64,000 nucleotides of DNA. Source: Sphingobacteriaceae bacterium. GTDB lineage: Bacteria > Bacteroidota > Bacteroidia > UBA7662. Position 1 is the stretch's first letter. The number at the start of each line of letters is the position of its first letter. The translations under genes and the position numbers were made by a program. Under the pieces are notes generated by a model. It was not told the origin of the DNA, searched no databases, and saw only the letters and a list, made by a program, of their open reading frames with translations. The stretch spans positions 1 to 64,000 of the forward strand of contig JAUXNJ010000040.1 of NCBI GenBank assembly GCA_030682795.1, read 5' to 3'. This document shows, in pieces, positions 38,133-46,834 of this stretch.

Positions 38133-39631
38133 TGCTGATTAAAAAGTTATACTTAGGTATTTACGCTGGCTTTCTACTGCTCCTTTCAACAGGGCAGTCG
38201 AAAGCCAGTTTTGTTTTTAGTGCGCCTGTCCAAAAAGGACTTGAAGCCGCGGTAGCCCTCCACAAAACAGAGGTCAACAAGCAACTGCAAGTTGAAAAAG
38301 CGGCCAGGCCCGACAACAGCCTCATTTTATTGGTAGAAGATTATCAGGACTTCTACCAATTGGTGTTTGCGGCCAATCCCAATGCCTTTAAAGCTGCAGA
38401 AAAAAGTCTGGATGCACGCCTATCGGCCTTGGAGCGCGACAAAAGCACAGGTCCTTGGCAGTTGTTTGCCAAAGGCCGCATGCACATCCACCGGGCATTG
38501 CTGCATGGCATGCAAAAAAACTACCTCACGGCGGCCATACAGCTCAGTAAGGCCAACAGTGCCATTGGCGAATTGCGCAAGGCACATCCCGATTTCCTGC
38601 CCGGACAACGCGAAAAGGCCCTGTTGGACGTGATTTTTGGCGGCGTTCCCGATCAGTATAAGTGGGCAGCCTCAGCGGTGGGCTGGAAAGGCAACGAAAA
38701 ACAGGGCATGTTGGTGCTTAAGGGCATGGTAGCCAAAATGGAAAACAGTCCGTACAAAGCCCTCACCGACGAAAGTCGCATCTTCATTGCCTACATACTG
38801 GGGTTTAGTAAAGAAGAAGAAAAAGCTGCCTGGAACATCCTTCGGGCAGATCCCGAACTAGCCAAAACCAATTTAACCGGTATGTACCTCATGGCCAAGT
38901 TAGGTGGCAAGGTGGGCCGCAACGATGAGGCCATTCGTTTGTTGCTCAATCGCCCCAAGGCACCCGATTATCATCAGTTTCCTTTGCTTGAGTATTACTT
39001 GGCCACCGCCTTTTTGTACCAGAACGATCCCCGTGCCTTGAGCCATTATGAAATTTATTTGGCTAGCAAAGAGCCCCGTATTTATAAAAAAATGGCCGTA
39101 TTGCGCATGGCCTATTACTACATGCTCAATGACGATCGCGCCGGGGTGAATGCCACCCTCGCCCGGCCCGAAATGAGCGGTCCTGATTTAGATGAAGGCG
39201 ATGCGCAAGCTGCGCAAGAAGCACAAGACATTTTAAAGGCGTGGCCACAAGCTGATTTGTTGCGTGCGCGCTTAAGCTATGATGGTGGGTATTATGAAGC
39301 GGCCTGGAAAACGCTCGAGCAGCTGCAGCCGCAACGCTTGCAGCCTGCCGAGCAGCTCGAATACCACTATCGTCGGGCACAGGTGCTCAACGACTGGGGC
39401 AAAATAGATCAGGCCATTGCGCCCTACCAACAGGCCATAGCCATGGGTAAAAACGATGGTAATTATTTGCCGGCCAATGCCTGTTATCGCTTGGGCATCA
39501 TCTACGAAAAGCAAGGCCAAAACGCCTCTGCCATACAGTATTTTGAGCAGTGCCTCAAGTTCAATAAGCACCCCTACACTTCCAGCATGAGCATCAAAGC
39601 AAAAGCGGGTATCAACCGTTTAAAAGGCTAA
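38132..39631 (+). CDS. tetratricopeptide-repeat protein with signal peptide
   Basis: 499 aa from the ATG at 38132, which overlaps the preceding stop; the longer frame lies inside the zinc-ribbon gene. The signal peptide is LIKKLYLGIYAGFLLLLSTG. The rest is helical with TPR-like units, clearest at the C-terminus: YHYRRAQVLNDWGKIDQAIA, CYRLGIIYEKQGQNASAIQY, FEQCLKFNKHPYTSSMSIKA. Periplasmic or outer-membrane attached; partners unknown. A terminator stem overlaps its 3' end. Confidence 0.82.
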   Translation: MLIKKLYLGIYAGFLLLLSTGQSKASFVFSAPVQKGLEAAVALHKTEVNKQLQVEKAARPDNSLILLVEDYQDFYQLVFAANPNAFKAAEKSLDARLSALERDKSTGPWQLFAKGRMHIHRALLHGMQKNYLTAAIQLSKANSAIGELRKAHPDFLPGQREKALLDVIFGGVPDQYKWAASAVGWKGNEKQGMLVLKGMVAKMENSPYKALTDESRIFIAYILGFSKEEEKAAWNILRADPELAKTNLTGMYLMAKLGGKVGRNDEAIRLLLNRPKAPDYHQFPLLEYYLATAFLYQNDPRALSHYEIYLASKEPRIYKKMAVLRMAYYYMLNDDRAGVNATLARPEMSGPDLDEGDAQAAQEAQDILKAWPQADLLRARLSYDGGYYEAAWKTLEQLQPQRLQPAEQLEYHYRRAQVLNDWGKIDQAIAPYQQAIAMGKNDGNYLPANACYRLGIIYEKQGQNASAIQYFEQCLKFNKHPYTSSMSIKAKAGINRLKG

Positions 39632-39642
39632 TACCCGCTTTT
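39601..39642 (+). terminator. terminator overlapping the 3' end of the TPR gene
   Basis: AAAAGCGGGTAT (39601-39612) pairs perfectly with ATACCCGCTTTT (39631-39642), with an 18 nt loop containing the stop codon. A T-tract closes the stem. Confidence 0.6.
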
Positions 39643-39658
39643 CACATCTTGTTAATGC

Positions 39659-40162
39659 CTATTTAAAGCGATATCTAATCGAAAGGCCCACGGAGCTATA
39701 CGCCCAGCCTGAACCACCTACCAGATTGATAGCTGGTTTCCAGTCGAGCGCCAGGTTCAAAGGAGCCGATGGGAAATTGTATTGCATGCCCAAAGCAAAG
39801 TCAACGCCAAAACCCGTACGGGTTCCGCTTTCATACCAACCTGGTAAGTAACGCGAATCTCTGCGGTAAGCCCAAATGTGGCCACCTAAACCGGCATACC
39901 AATCTAATCCCCGCAAATCAGCCGTAATGGGCTGGTGGAAGAAGTGATACAAGCCGGTGAAGCCCGTGAACCAGTTGCTCACGTGTAAAATACCTTCGAG
40001 GGCAGCGCTACCAGTGTGGTGTTTGAGGGTGATGCCGGCATCGGGACCAAGGCGTAAGCCAATGCTGGTACCGCCCGATGAGGAGTAGCCGCGGGTTTGT
40101 GCAAAAGCAGTTGAACTCAGGAGTCCAATGGCTAAGGCCATTAAAAGCGTGATTTTTTTCAT
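39659..40162 (-). CDS. small outer-membrane beta-barrel-like protein
   Basis: 167 aa from the ATG at 40162 (MKKITLLMALAIGLLSSTAF, signal ending FAQ). The mature part is glycine- and aromatic-rich (SIGLRLGPDAGITLKHHTGS, LEGILHVSNWFTGFTGLYHF, YAGLGGHIWAYR, FGVDFALGMQYNFPSAPLNL, SVGLSIRYRFK) and ends in Phe-Lys. It fits an eight-stranded outer-membrane barrel of the OmpW/OmpX size. Function unknown. Confidence 0.72.
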   Translation of the reverse strand: MKKITLLMALAIGLLSSTAFAQTRGYSSSGGTSIGLRLGPDAGITLKHHTGSAALEGILHVSNWFTGFTGLYHFFHQPITADLRGLDWYAGLGGHIWAYRRDSRYLPGWYESGTRTGFGVDFALGMQYNFPSAPLNLALDWKPAINLVGGSGWAYSSVGLSIRYRFK

Positions 40163-40378
40163 TTTGGATGGTTTTGTGGTAAAGGTTGTCATGTGCAACA
40201 ACCGTATATCACCATAAATATACCAATTTATTGGGATGTATACGATGTTTAGTTCCAAAAGTGGGAATGTTGTAACTTTTAAATTTAAAGTGTAAGCCAA
40301 TGGATTTAGCGGTGGGGAGTTAATTTCAATTTTTTGTTGAAGTGCTACAAATTAAGATAGCCCTTCGCACATCTTGCT

Positions 40379-41173
40379 TTATATCTGCTGCACCTGCGCC
40401 AGCATTTCGGCATGAACGCCGCGGGTGGCTGCCAAAATTTCGCGACCAAAGAGGAAGTTGTTGCCGCCTTTAAAATCGGTAACAACGCCACCAGCCTCTT
40501 GTACCAACAAGGCCCCAGCCGCCACATCGTAGCTGTTGAGGTTGTATTCGAAATAGCCTTCAAAGCGCCCACAAGCCACATAGGCCAAGTCAAGGGCTGC
40601 TGAGCCAATGCGGCGCATGCCCTGACTGTGCTGCATGAAATAGCCCAGTACGTTGAGGTATTCAGGCATCTTTTCAAAGGCATAATAGGGGAAGCCCGTG
40701 GCCAGCAACGATTCGTTTAAGGTTTGCACCGCCGAAATGTGCATGGGTACACCGTTGAGCCAGGCGCCGGCCCCGCGCACTGCCGAAAAACACTCTTCCC
40801 GGTTGCTTTCATACACCACACCCAGTACCAACTCATGGGCATGCAACAAAGCAATGCTGATAGAGAAAAAGGGGAGACCGTGCGTAAAATTGGTGGTGCC
40901 ATCCAGCGGGTCGATGATCCAAATATAGGGCCGCTGTTCTTGCGCTACCGTGCCTTCTTCGGTGATGAAGCCGGAGCCGGGGAGCAGCTGCTGCAAACGG
41001 GCCACAATCATTTCCTCCGATTGGCGGTCTACATAACTCACCAAATCGTGTAAGCCTTTGTGTTCAATGGCGCTGCGACTAAAAACGGCTAATTCCTGGC
41101 GCTGAAAAGCGGCTACTTCGGCAGCGAGCTGGTTTACTTCGGGAAGGAGGTCGAGCAGTTGTGCTTGGGTCAT
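40379..41173 (-). CDS. suhB: inositol monophosphatase family protein
   Basis: 264 aa from the ATG at 41173 (MTQAQLLDLLPEVNQLAAEV), which overlaps the stop of lnt by 4 bp; the longer frame is the antisense of lnt and is rejected. Metal-binding motifs: GFITEEGT (Glu), WIIDPLDGTTNFTHG (Asp-x-Leu-Asp) and the C-terminal SYDVAAGALLVQEAGG. It hydrolyses inositol-1-phosphate or related sugar phosphates, Mg-dependent. Confidence 0.93.
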   Translation of the reverse strand: MTQAQLLDLLPEVNQLAAEVAAFQRQELAVFSRSAIEHKGLHDLVSYVDRQSEEMIVARLQQLLPGSGFITEEGTVAQEQRPYIWIIDPLDGTTNFTHGLPFFSISIALLHAHELVLGVVYESNREECFSAVRGAGAWLNGVPMHISAVQTLNESLLATGFPYYAFEKMPEYLNVLGYFMQHSQGMRRIGSAALDLAYVACGRFEGYFEYNLNSYDVAAGALLVQEAGGVVTDFKGGNNFLFGREILAATRGVHAEMLAQVQQI

Positions 41174-42849
41174 GCTTTGAGTCTTTTGGCGGAACGCGAT
41201 TTGGTAAAGGCCACGAGGTAAATCAGAATGCCTAAAAAGGCGGCAGTGCGGCCCAGGTAATCGCCGTATTTGCTGTAAAAAGTGAGGCTTTCGTTCAAAT
41301 GCACGGTGCCAGTGAGCGAAGTTTGTACCCACCACCCGGTTTGTGATACCACATCGCCGCGCTGGTTGATGAAACAACTGATGCCGGTATTGGCCGAGCG
41401 CACCACATCGCGGCGGTTTTCGATGGCCCGCAGTCGGGCAAAGGCCATGTGCTGGCGGTAGCCGTCGGTATCGCCCCACCAGCCGTCGTTGGTGACCACC
41501 GCCAGTAAATTGGCGCCTTTTTCACGAACATATCCGGTTACAAAGCCGCCGAAGATGCTTTCGTAGCAAATTACAGGTGCGGCTTTTACACCTCCAAGTT
41601 CAAAGACTGCCCGCTCTTTTTGCTTGCCCAAGCTGCCGGTCATGCCGCCTAAATCCTGCGACAGAAAATTCAAAAAGCCCATCACCTTGGGGTAAGGCAT
41701 TTTTTCGACCCCAATCACCAGCTTCGATTTGTGGTAAATTTCCATGGGCTGGAAATTTTGCATGAACAGGGCGGAGTTGTGCGACACATAACGTTCGCCA
41801 TTGTTCAGCACCCGCACTTCGTCGGGCGCAATGCTGTTTTCGGGATAAATTTGCAGCACACTGGCCCCGGCTACAATGCCTACCCCTTCGTAATTGCTCA
41901 AAAAGCTTTGGATTTGGTTGACCTGCCAATTGCGCGTTTGCTCGCCTCGCAGCCAAATGTAGTCAGGAACCGAGGTCTCGGGCCAAAATACCAGTTTGGT
42001 ATTGGGGGTGATGGCCCGGTCGGTTAAAAACAACAGGGTATCGAGTTGATTTTGGTAGAGGTCGGGATTGAACTTGGTGCCATAAGGGTCGTAGTTGGGC
42101 TGCACCACAGCCACTTCAGCTGCTGCCCCTTGGGCCTGGTAACTTTGGTAGCTGTACAGGGAGCCCAGTGTGGGAATGAGCAGCAATACAATCCCTCTAA
42201 AAAGACCTCTAAAGGACTTCCAGCCATAATATTTGCGCTCCTCAGCCTCACTTTGTTTGGCGCGTAAGAGCAGGTATTTGATGCCTTGGTAGAGGAGGAT
42301 GTTGACCAGGAGCACCCAAAGACTTCCCCCAAAAACCCCCGTAATGCTGTACCACTGCACCAGCCAAGGGGTATTGGCGAAGGCATTGCCCAGAATCAGC
42401 CAAGGGAAGTCGAGGTCCCAGTTGAGGTTCAAAAACTCCATGCCAATCCACAAACTCACCAAACCCATGAGGGCCATGCGCTCGCCTGAGCGTTTTTTGA
42501 TGGTGTGGAAGAGGTAAAAGGCAGTGGTCATGAGCAGCGTATTGGCGATGATGCCAGCCACAGCGCCAACCAAGGCAGCATTTTTAACCCACCAGGTAGC
42601 CAGGGTATTGAATACCAGAAAGGCCGCACTGCTCCACAGCCACACCTTGCGCGAACGGGTGCTGCTGTCGCTGTAAAAGAGGTCGTCTTCGATGAGCAGC
42701 AGCGGCACAAAGGCCACAAAAAGCAGGTACACCTGGTCGTAGGGCGGAAAGGCGAGCCAAAAGCAAAGGCCGCTGAGTACTACGTAAAAGAGCCGGGCCG
42801 ACCTATTTGAGGCCAGCCAAAACGATAACGAATTCACCTTTGGGAGCAT
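41170..42849 (-). CDS. lnt: apolipoprotein N-acyltransferase
   Basis: 559 aa from the ATG at 42849; a start 30 nt earlier is possible. Both overlap rsmI (47 or 77 bp). N-terminal membrane domain of about seven helices with LAFPPYDQVYLLFVAFVPLL. The nitrilase-like domain follows: VAVVQPNYDPYGTKFN, WPETSVPDYIW (catalytic Glu), a Lys region VIGVEKMPYPKVMGF, and CYESIFGGFV (catalytic Cys), then NDGWWGDTDGYRQHMAFARL. Lnt adds the third acyl chain to lipoproteins in the inner membrane. It is part of the minus-strand run pssA-purS-peptidase-rsmI-lnt-suhB. Confidence 0.93.
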   Translation of the reverse strand: MLPKVNSLSFWLASNRSARLFYVVLSGLCFWLAFPPYDQVYLLFVAFVPLLLIEDDLFYSDSSTRSRKVWLWSSAAFLVFNTLATWWVKNAALVGAVAGIIANTLLMTTAFYLFHTIKKRSGERMALMGLVSLWIGMEFLNLNWDLDFPWLILGNAFANTPWLVQWYSITGVFGGSLWVLLVNILLYQGIKYLLLRAKQSEAEERKYYGWKSFRGLFRGIVLLLIPTLGSLYSYQSYQAQGAAAEVAVVQPNYDPYGTKFNPDLYQNQLDTLLFLTDRAITPNTKLVFWPETSVPDYIWLRGEQTRNWQVNQIQSFLSNYEGVGIVAGASVLQIYPENSIAPDEVRVLNNGERYVSHNSALFMQNFQPMEIYHKSKLVIGVEKMPYPKVMGFLNFLSQDLGGMTGSLGKQKERAVFELGGVKAAPVICYESIFGGFVTGYVREKGANLLAVVTNDGWWGDTDGYRQHMAFARLRAIENRRDVVRSANTGISCFINQRGDVVSQTGWWVQTSLTGTVHLNESLTFYSKYGDYLGRTAAFLGILIYLVAFTKSRSAKRLKA

Positions 42850-43480
42850 GGGCTTTAAAATGAGCGGCCACTTCTGCAAGCGTGCCGTTGATGGTTTCTT
42901 CGAATTTTTTGGTGATTTCTCGGGAAACGCTCACCTGGCGGTCTGCACCACAATATTGCGCCAATTCCTCTAAGGTTTTGAGCACGCGGTAGGGCGATTC
43001 GTAAAATACCATGGTGCGACTTTCGAGCGCCAAGGCCTTAAAACGGGTTTGGCGGCCTTTTTTCTGGGGCAAGAAGCCTTCGAAACAAAAGCGGTCGCTC
43101 GGCAAGCCCGATTTTACGAGGGCGGGAATGAGGGCCGTGGCACCTGGAGGAGCATCTATGTTTACACCAGCTTCGGCGGCCGCCCGCGCCAACAAAAAGC
43201 CGGGATCGGAAATGCCAGGGGTACCAGCGTCGCTGATCAAGGCGATGTTTTTGCCCGCCTGCACCTGCGCCACAATGCGCTCGGTGAGCTGGTGCTCGTT
43301 GAATTTGTGGTACGACTGCAAGGGCTGCTTGATGTCGTAATGCTTCAACAAAACGCCGCTCGTTCGCGTGTCTTCGCACAAAATGAGGTCGGCTTCGCGC
43401 AGCAGGCGGAGGGTACGCAGACTGATGTCTTCGAGGTTGCCAATGGGCGTGGCTAAAAGGTAAAGGGTGCCGGTGCTCAT
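42803..43480 (-). CDS. rsmI: 16S rRNA (cytidine1402-2'-O)-methyltransferase
   Basis: 225 aa with the tetrapyrrole-methylase fold: LYLLATPIGNLEDISLRTLR, CEDTRTSGVLLKHYDI, IALISDAGTPGISDPGFLLA, PPGATALIPALVKSGLPSDR, MVFYESPYRVLKTLEELA. RsmI methylates the ribose 2' position of C1402 in 16S rRNA using SAM. It overlaps the upstream peptidase gene by 4 bp and the downstream lnt start. Confidence 0.95.
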   Translation of the reverse strand: MSTGTLYLLATPIGNLEDISLRTLRLLREADLILCEDTRTSGVLLKHYDIKQPLQSYHKFNEHQLTERIVAQVQAGKNIALISDAGTPGISDPGFLLARAAAEAGVNIDAPPGATALIPALVKSGLPSDRFCFEGFLPQKKGRQTRFKALALESRTMVFYESPYRVLKTLEELAQYCGADRQVSVSREITKKFEETINGTLAEVAAHFKAHAPKGEFVIVLAGLK

Positions 43481-44673
43481 GGTTGAATGCGGTTAGGCCA
43501 ATGCTGGATGAAACGCTGCAGCAACTCAAATACTGCTGGATAATGTTGCAACTGCAATTTTTCTGCCCGGTCGTTGGGGTCGTGGTAGGCGGTTACATCG
43601 CCCATGGTGTATAAAAATACAGCAGGCACACCTTTTTGGGAGAAGGGATAGTGGTCGCTGTTGGCGGCATTGTCGCGCTTCTGGATGCTGGAGAGTAGGC
43701 TGTGGGCCTTATTCAAACTGTCGAGCGCTTGATAGGCTGCAGGGTTTTTCAGTGCATTTACCATCATCAGGCCTTGGGAGCCGCCGGCCATGAGGTCGAG
43801 GTTGAGCACCAGACTGATGCGATTGAGCGGTAAAATAGGGTTGTTTACATAGTAAGTAGAGCCCACTAAACCCGCTTCTTCGGCCCCAAAGGCAATAAAA
43901 AGCAAGGAATAAGCGGGGGTATTTTCGGGGCGACTATAATGCCGGGCCAGGTCTAAAAGCAAGGCCGTGCCGCTGGCGTTGTCGTTGGCGCCGGGAAAGA
44001 GGGTGCTGCCCATGCGACCGAGGTGGTCGTAATGCGCGCAAATCACCAAAACGGAGTCGGGATTCGAGCTTCCCTCCAAATAACCAATCACGTTGGCTGC
44101 TTGGTGAGCTCTAAAATTGCCGCGCACCACATAGCTTATGGTTTTGATTTTTTGGGGGGTGGCAGCACCACTCAGTTGAAAATAGGGCAAAGGCCAGGTT
44201 TCGCGACCTACCGACCAGGTCAATTTGGGATGGCCTGTTTCGAGCAATACTTCCCACGAAGGCTTGCCGCTTTTGGGGGGATTTTGGTAATTGAAAATGG
44301 CTGTTTTATTGCCCGATTTTAGCTTTTTTGCCTCGCCATAGCCAGATTTGGGGTACAGCAGATAGTCGATACCCGGCACCAAAGTCCGGCCATTTATTCG
44401 CAGCAATACACTGTCGAAGCTGTTTACTTCAAGCGAAAAAGGTTGCAGGTAATTGTCGCTAAGGGGTTGCAGCCCGAGCCGCTGAAACTCGCGCAGCAAA
44501 TATTCTGCAGCAAGTTGCTGTCCCCGTGCCACGTAACCTCTCCCGTGAAAAGCCTCACTGGCAAGTGTGTCGAGCTGTTGGCGGGCGTATACAAGGTCTT
44601 GTCCCGATGCCACAACCGTGCAGCTCAGGGCCAATGCCAGCGATAAGGCTACCTTATACAGCCGCGATTTCAA
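43477..44673 (-). CDS. M28 family aminopeptidase, exported
   Basis: About 398 aa from a TTG at 44673 (then KSRLYKVALSLALALSCTVV, a signal peptide). The ATG at 44724 would overlap purS by 71 bp and add an unlikely leader, but it cannot be excluded. Zinc-peptidase motifs: VLVICAHYDHLG (metal His, Asp), FPGANDNASGTALLLDL, FIAFGAEEAGLVGSTYYVNN (catalytic Glu pair), LNLDLMAG, SDHYPFSQKGVPAVFLY. It cleaves N-terminal residues from peptides in the periplasm or outside. Confidence 0.9.
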   Translation of the reverse strand: MKSRLYKVALSLALALSCTVVASGQDLVYARQQLDTLASEAFHGRGYVARGQQLAAEYLLREFQRLGLQPLSDNYLQPFSLEVNSFDSVLLRINGRTLVPGIDYLLYPKSGYGEAKKLKSGNKTAIFNYQNPPKSGKPSWEVLLETGHPKLTWSVGRETWPLPYFQLSGAATPQKIKTISYVVRGNFRAHQAANVIGYLEGSSNPDSVLVICAHYDHLGRMGSTLFPGANDNASGTALLLDLARHYSRPENTPAYSLLFIAFGAEEAGLVGSTYYVNNPILPLNRISLVLNLDLMAGGSQGLMMVNALKNPAAYQALDSLNKAHSLLSSIQKRDNAANSDHYPFSQKGVPAVFLYTMGDVTAYHDPNDRAEKLQLQHYPAVFELLQRFIQHWPNRIQP

Positions 44674-44905
44674 AGTGATAGCGCTCCACAATGAGGTTGG
44701 CCAATAACTTCTTACAAGCCTCATCTACAGCAGCTTTGGCGGCGGCTTCTGAATCGGCCTCGAGGCTAATGCTGATGTGTTTACCCACACGCACTTGGTC
44801 TACACCGCTGAGGCCTAAGTTTTGGAGTCCGGCTTGAACGGCTTTACCCTGGGGATCTAACAGGGCGTCGTGGGGCATGATGTCGATTTCGGCTTTAAAT
44901 TTCAT
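44654..44905 (-). CDS. purS: phosphoribosylformylglycinamidine synthase subunit PurS
   Basis: 83 aa, the standard PurS length: MKFKAEIDIMPHDALLDPQG, KAVQAGLQNLGLSGVDQVRV, GKHISISLEADSEAAAKAAV, CKKLLANLIVERYHFEI. PurS bridges PurL and PurQ in the small-subunit form of FGAM synthase (purine synthesis step 4). It overlaps pssA by 4 bp; purL and purQ are not in the window. Confidence 0.93.
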   Translation of the reverse strand: MKFKAEIDIMPHDALLDPQGKAVQAGLQNLGLSGVDQVRVGKHISISLEADSEAAAKAAVDEACKKLLANLIVERYHFEIAAV

Positions 44906-45594
44906 GAGTTGCGTTTTGGGAGCAGCAGTCGGAGTACCGACCAGCTAACGTAGGCCAAAATTACAAAAGCCAAGCCGAGGTACACATGCCAAAGGAGCAG
45001 AAAGAGTGAAAAAATCAAAAAAAGATAACGTTCCTGGTTTTCCTTCCAGCCAAAATTTTTGAATTTGAAGGCCATCATGGGGATGGGCGACAGCAATAAG
45101 TAGGAAACGATTGCGGCAAAGAGGGTGATGTGCCATTTTTCAAGCAAGGGCATCCAACTGCTCCCTTTGCCGCCTAACCAAATCAGCAGCGAGGCAATGA
45201 GCATGGCATTGGCGGGGGTGGGCAGGCCGATAAATCCATCGGTTTGGCGACTGTCGTTGTTAAAGCGTGCCAAACGCAAGACCGAAGCCAAGGCAACGGC
45301 ATAAACGAGGTATTCGGTGTAGGGAATGCCAGGGAGGGAGGCAGACAGCTGGAAGAGAATAAAGGCAGGCAACACCCCAAAACTCACGGCATCGGCCAGC
45401 GAATCTAGGTCTTTGCCAATTACTGAATACGCTTTTAACAGTCTCGCGGCAAAGCCATCAAAAAAATCGAGCACCGCTGCACCATAAATACAAAAGCCAG
45501 CGGCGGGAAAATCACCCCAGGCAGCAAAACTGAGTCCAATGCAACCTAACAACAGGTTGCCCAAGGTGATGGCATTTGGAATGGCTGCGCGCAT
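44902..45594 (-). CDS. pssA: CDP-diacylglycerol-serine O-phosphatidyltransferase
   Basis: 230 aa with about seven helices and the CDP-alcohol phosphotransferase motif spread over DFFDGFAARLLKAYSVIGKD and LDSLADAVSFGVLPA (DGxxAR...G...D...D). It makes phosphatidylserine, the precursor of phosphatidylethanolamine, in the inner membrane. It is the first gene of the minus-strand run and is divergent from the asparaginase gene, with 40 bp between the starts. Confidence 0.93.
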   Translation of the reverse strand: MRAAIPNAITLGNLLLGCIGLSFAAWGDFPAAGFCIYGAAVLDFFDGFAARLLKAYSVIGKDLDSLADAVSFGVLPAFILFQLSASLPGIPYTEYLVYAVALASVLRLARFNNDSRQTDGFIGLPTPANAMLIASLLIWLGGKGSSWMPLLEKWHITLFAAIVSYLLLSPIPMMAFKFKNFGWKENQERYLFLIFSLFLLLWHVYLGLAFVILAYVSWSVLRLLLPKRNS

Positions 45595-45634
45595 ATGGAT
45601 TTGTGCTTAGAAATGGCTAATTTAAGGGACTCAA

Positions 45635-46603
45635 ATGATAACTATGCGCATCCTTTTAATATTCTTGCTTTTCGCAAGCCCTCTTTTTGTTGCCGCACAG
45701 ACGGCTCCCATCGCTATGGCCATTCACGGCGGAGCGGGATTTGTTGACAGCACCAAGCTAACGCCCGAGTTACGAGCGCGTTACCAGGCCAAGCTTACCG
45801 AGGCCGTGATGCGGGGCTACACCATCTTAAAAGAGGGAGGCACCAGCTTGGCCGCCGTAGAAGCCGCCATTTTGATTCTCGAAGATTCGCCGCTCTTTAA
45901 TGCCGGCCGCGGCGCCGTGGTCAATGCCGAAGGTTTTTGCGAGCTCGACGCCAGTATTATGGACGGGCGCACCCGGGCTGCGGGAGCGGTGGCCGGTCTC
46001 AGCACGGTGAAAAATCCCATTTCGCTGGCGCGTTTGGTGAAGGACAGCACCTCCCATGTTTTATTGATAGGCGATGGGGCCGAGGTTTTTGCCAAAAAAA
46101 TGGGGGTTACGCAGGTAGATAGGGCCTACTTTCTCGATAAAGGAGAGGGCGGCAAAAAAAGCGGACAGTTGATTGATCAGCTGCACGATAGCAAATTTGG
46201 CACCGTGGGAGCCGTTGCTTTGGATAAAAACGGAAACTTAGCCGCGGGAACGTCTACGGGGGGCATGCGCAACAAAAAGTATGGCCGGGTTGGCGATGTG
46301 CCCATCATTGGCGCTGGTACCTATGCTCACAACGCCAGCGCGGCAGTAAGCTGTACCGGTCATGGTGAGTTTTTTATCCGCACCGTGGCTGCCTACGAGG
46401 TGGCTGCCCTTATGAAGTACAAGGGTTTATCGCTGAAAGCAGCTACCGAAGAAGTTATTTTTACCCAGCTGCAACCCATAGGCGGCAGCGGCGGTCTCAT
46501 TGCGGTAGATGCGCAAGGCAACATCAGCATGCCCTTTAACTCAGGCAGCATGTTCCGCGCTTCTGTGGATGTAAACGGCAAAATCACCGTGGCTATTTTT
46601 TAA
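45635..46603 (+). CDS. isoaspartyl peptidase/L-asparaginase (Ntn hydrolase), exported
   Basis: 322 aa with signal peptide (MRILLIFLLFASPLFVAAQ; the ATG at 45644 is an equally good start). IAMAIHGGAGFVDSTK opens the alpha subunit; DSKFGTVGAVALDKNGNLAA has the nucleophile Thr (about residue 190) at the autocleavage site, followed by GTSTGGMRNKKYGRVGDVP and IIGAGTYAHN. The family cleaves itself and hydrolyses beta-aspartyl peptides or asparagine; here probably in the periplasm. Confidence 0.94.
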   Translation: MITMRILLIFLLFASPLFVAAQTAPIAMAIHGGAGFVDSTKLTPELRARYQAKLTEAVMRGYTILKEGGTSLAAVEAAILILEDSPLFNAGRGAVVNAEGFCELDASIMDGRTRAAGAVAGLSTVKNPISLARLVKDSTSHVLLIGDGAEVFAKKMGVTQVDRAYFLDKGEGGKKSGQLIDQLHDSKFGTVGAVALDKNGNLAAGTSTGGMRNKKYGRVGDVPIIGAGTYAHNASAAVSCTGHGEFFIRTVAAYEVAALMKYKGLSLKAATEEVIFTQLQPIGGSGGLIAVDAQGNISMPFNSGSMFRASVDVNGKITVAIF

Positions 46604-46779
46604 ACAGTAGACAAAGTGTATCTTGTGTATTGCTGCGATATATGTACTAAAAAAATATCAAAGTCCTGATTTTTAGTGAGCTGCTGATTTGAATGGGAAT
46701 TACGTATTACGTTAACTTGTATTTTAGACCTTTAGGTCAAATTTTTTCAACAGCTTGCTGTTTTAATCTGAATTGTCCG

Positions 46780-46787
46780 TACTTTTG
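46780..46787 (+). promoter_or_regulatory. promoter of the desaturase gene
   Basis: TACTTTTG matches the TAnnTTTG -7 element, with TTG at 46755-46757, 22 nt upstream, 47 nt before the ATG. Two short hairpins (GACCTTTAGGTC and AACAGCTTGCTGTT) precede it in the 231 bp gap 46604-46834, which holds no gene. Confidence 0.5.
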
Positions 46788-46834
46788 TACTTAAGGTGTG
46801 AAAAATAGCTCATGCCGAGTATTTAAAAATATTT

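Noticed and set aside
40345-40683. Second open frame inside suhB
   Set aside because: Out-of-frame shadow of a well supported gene.
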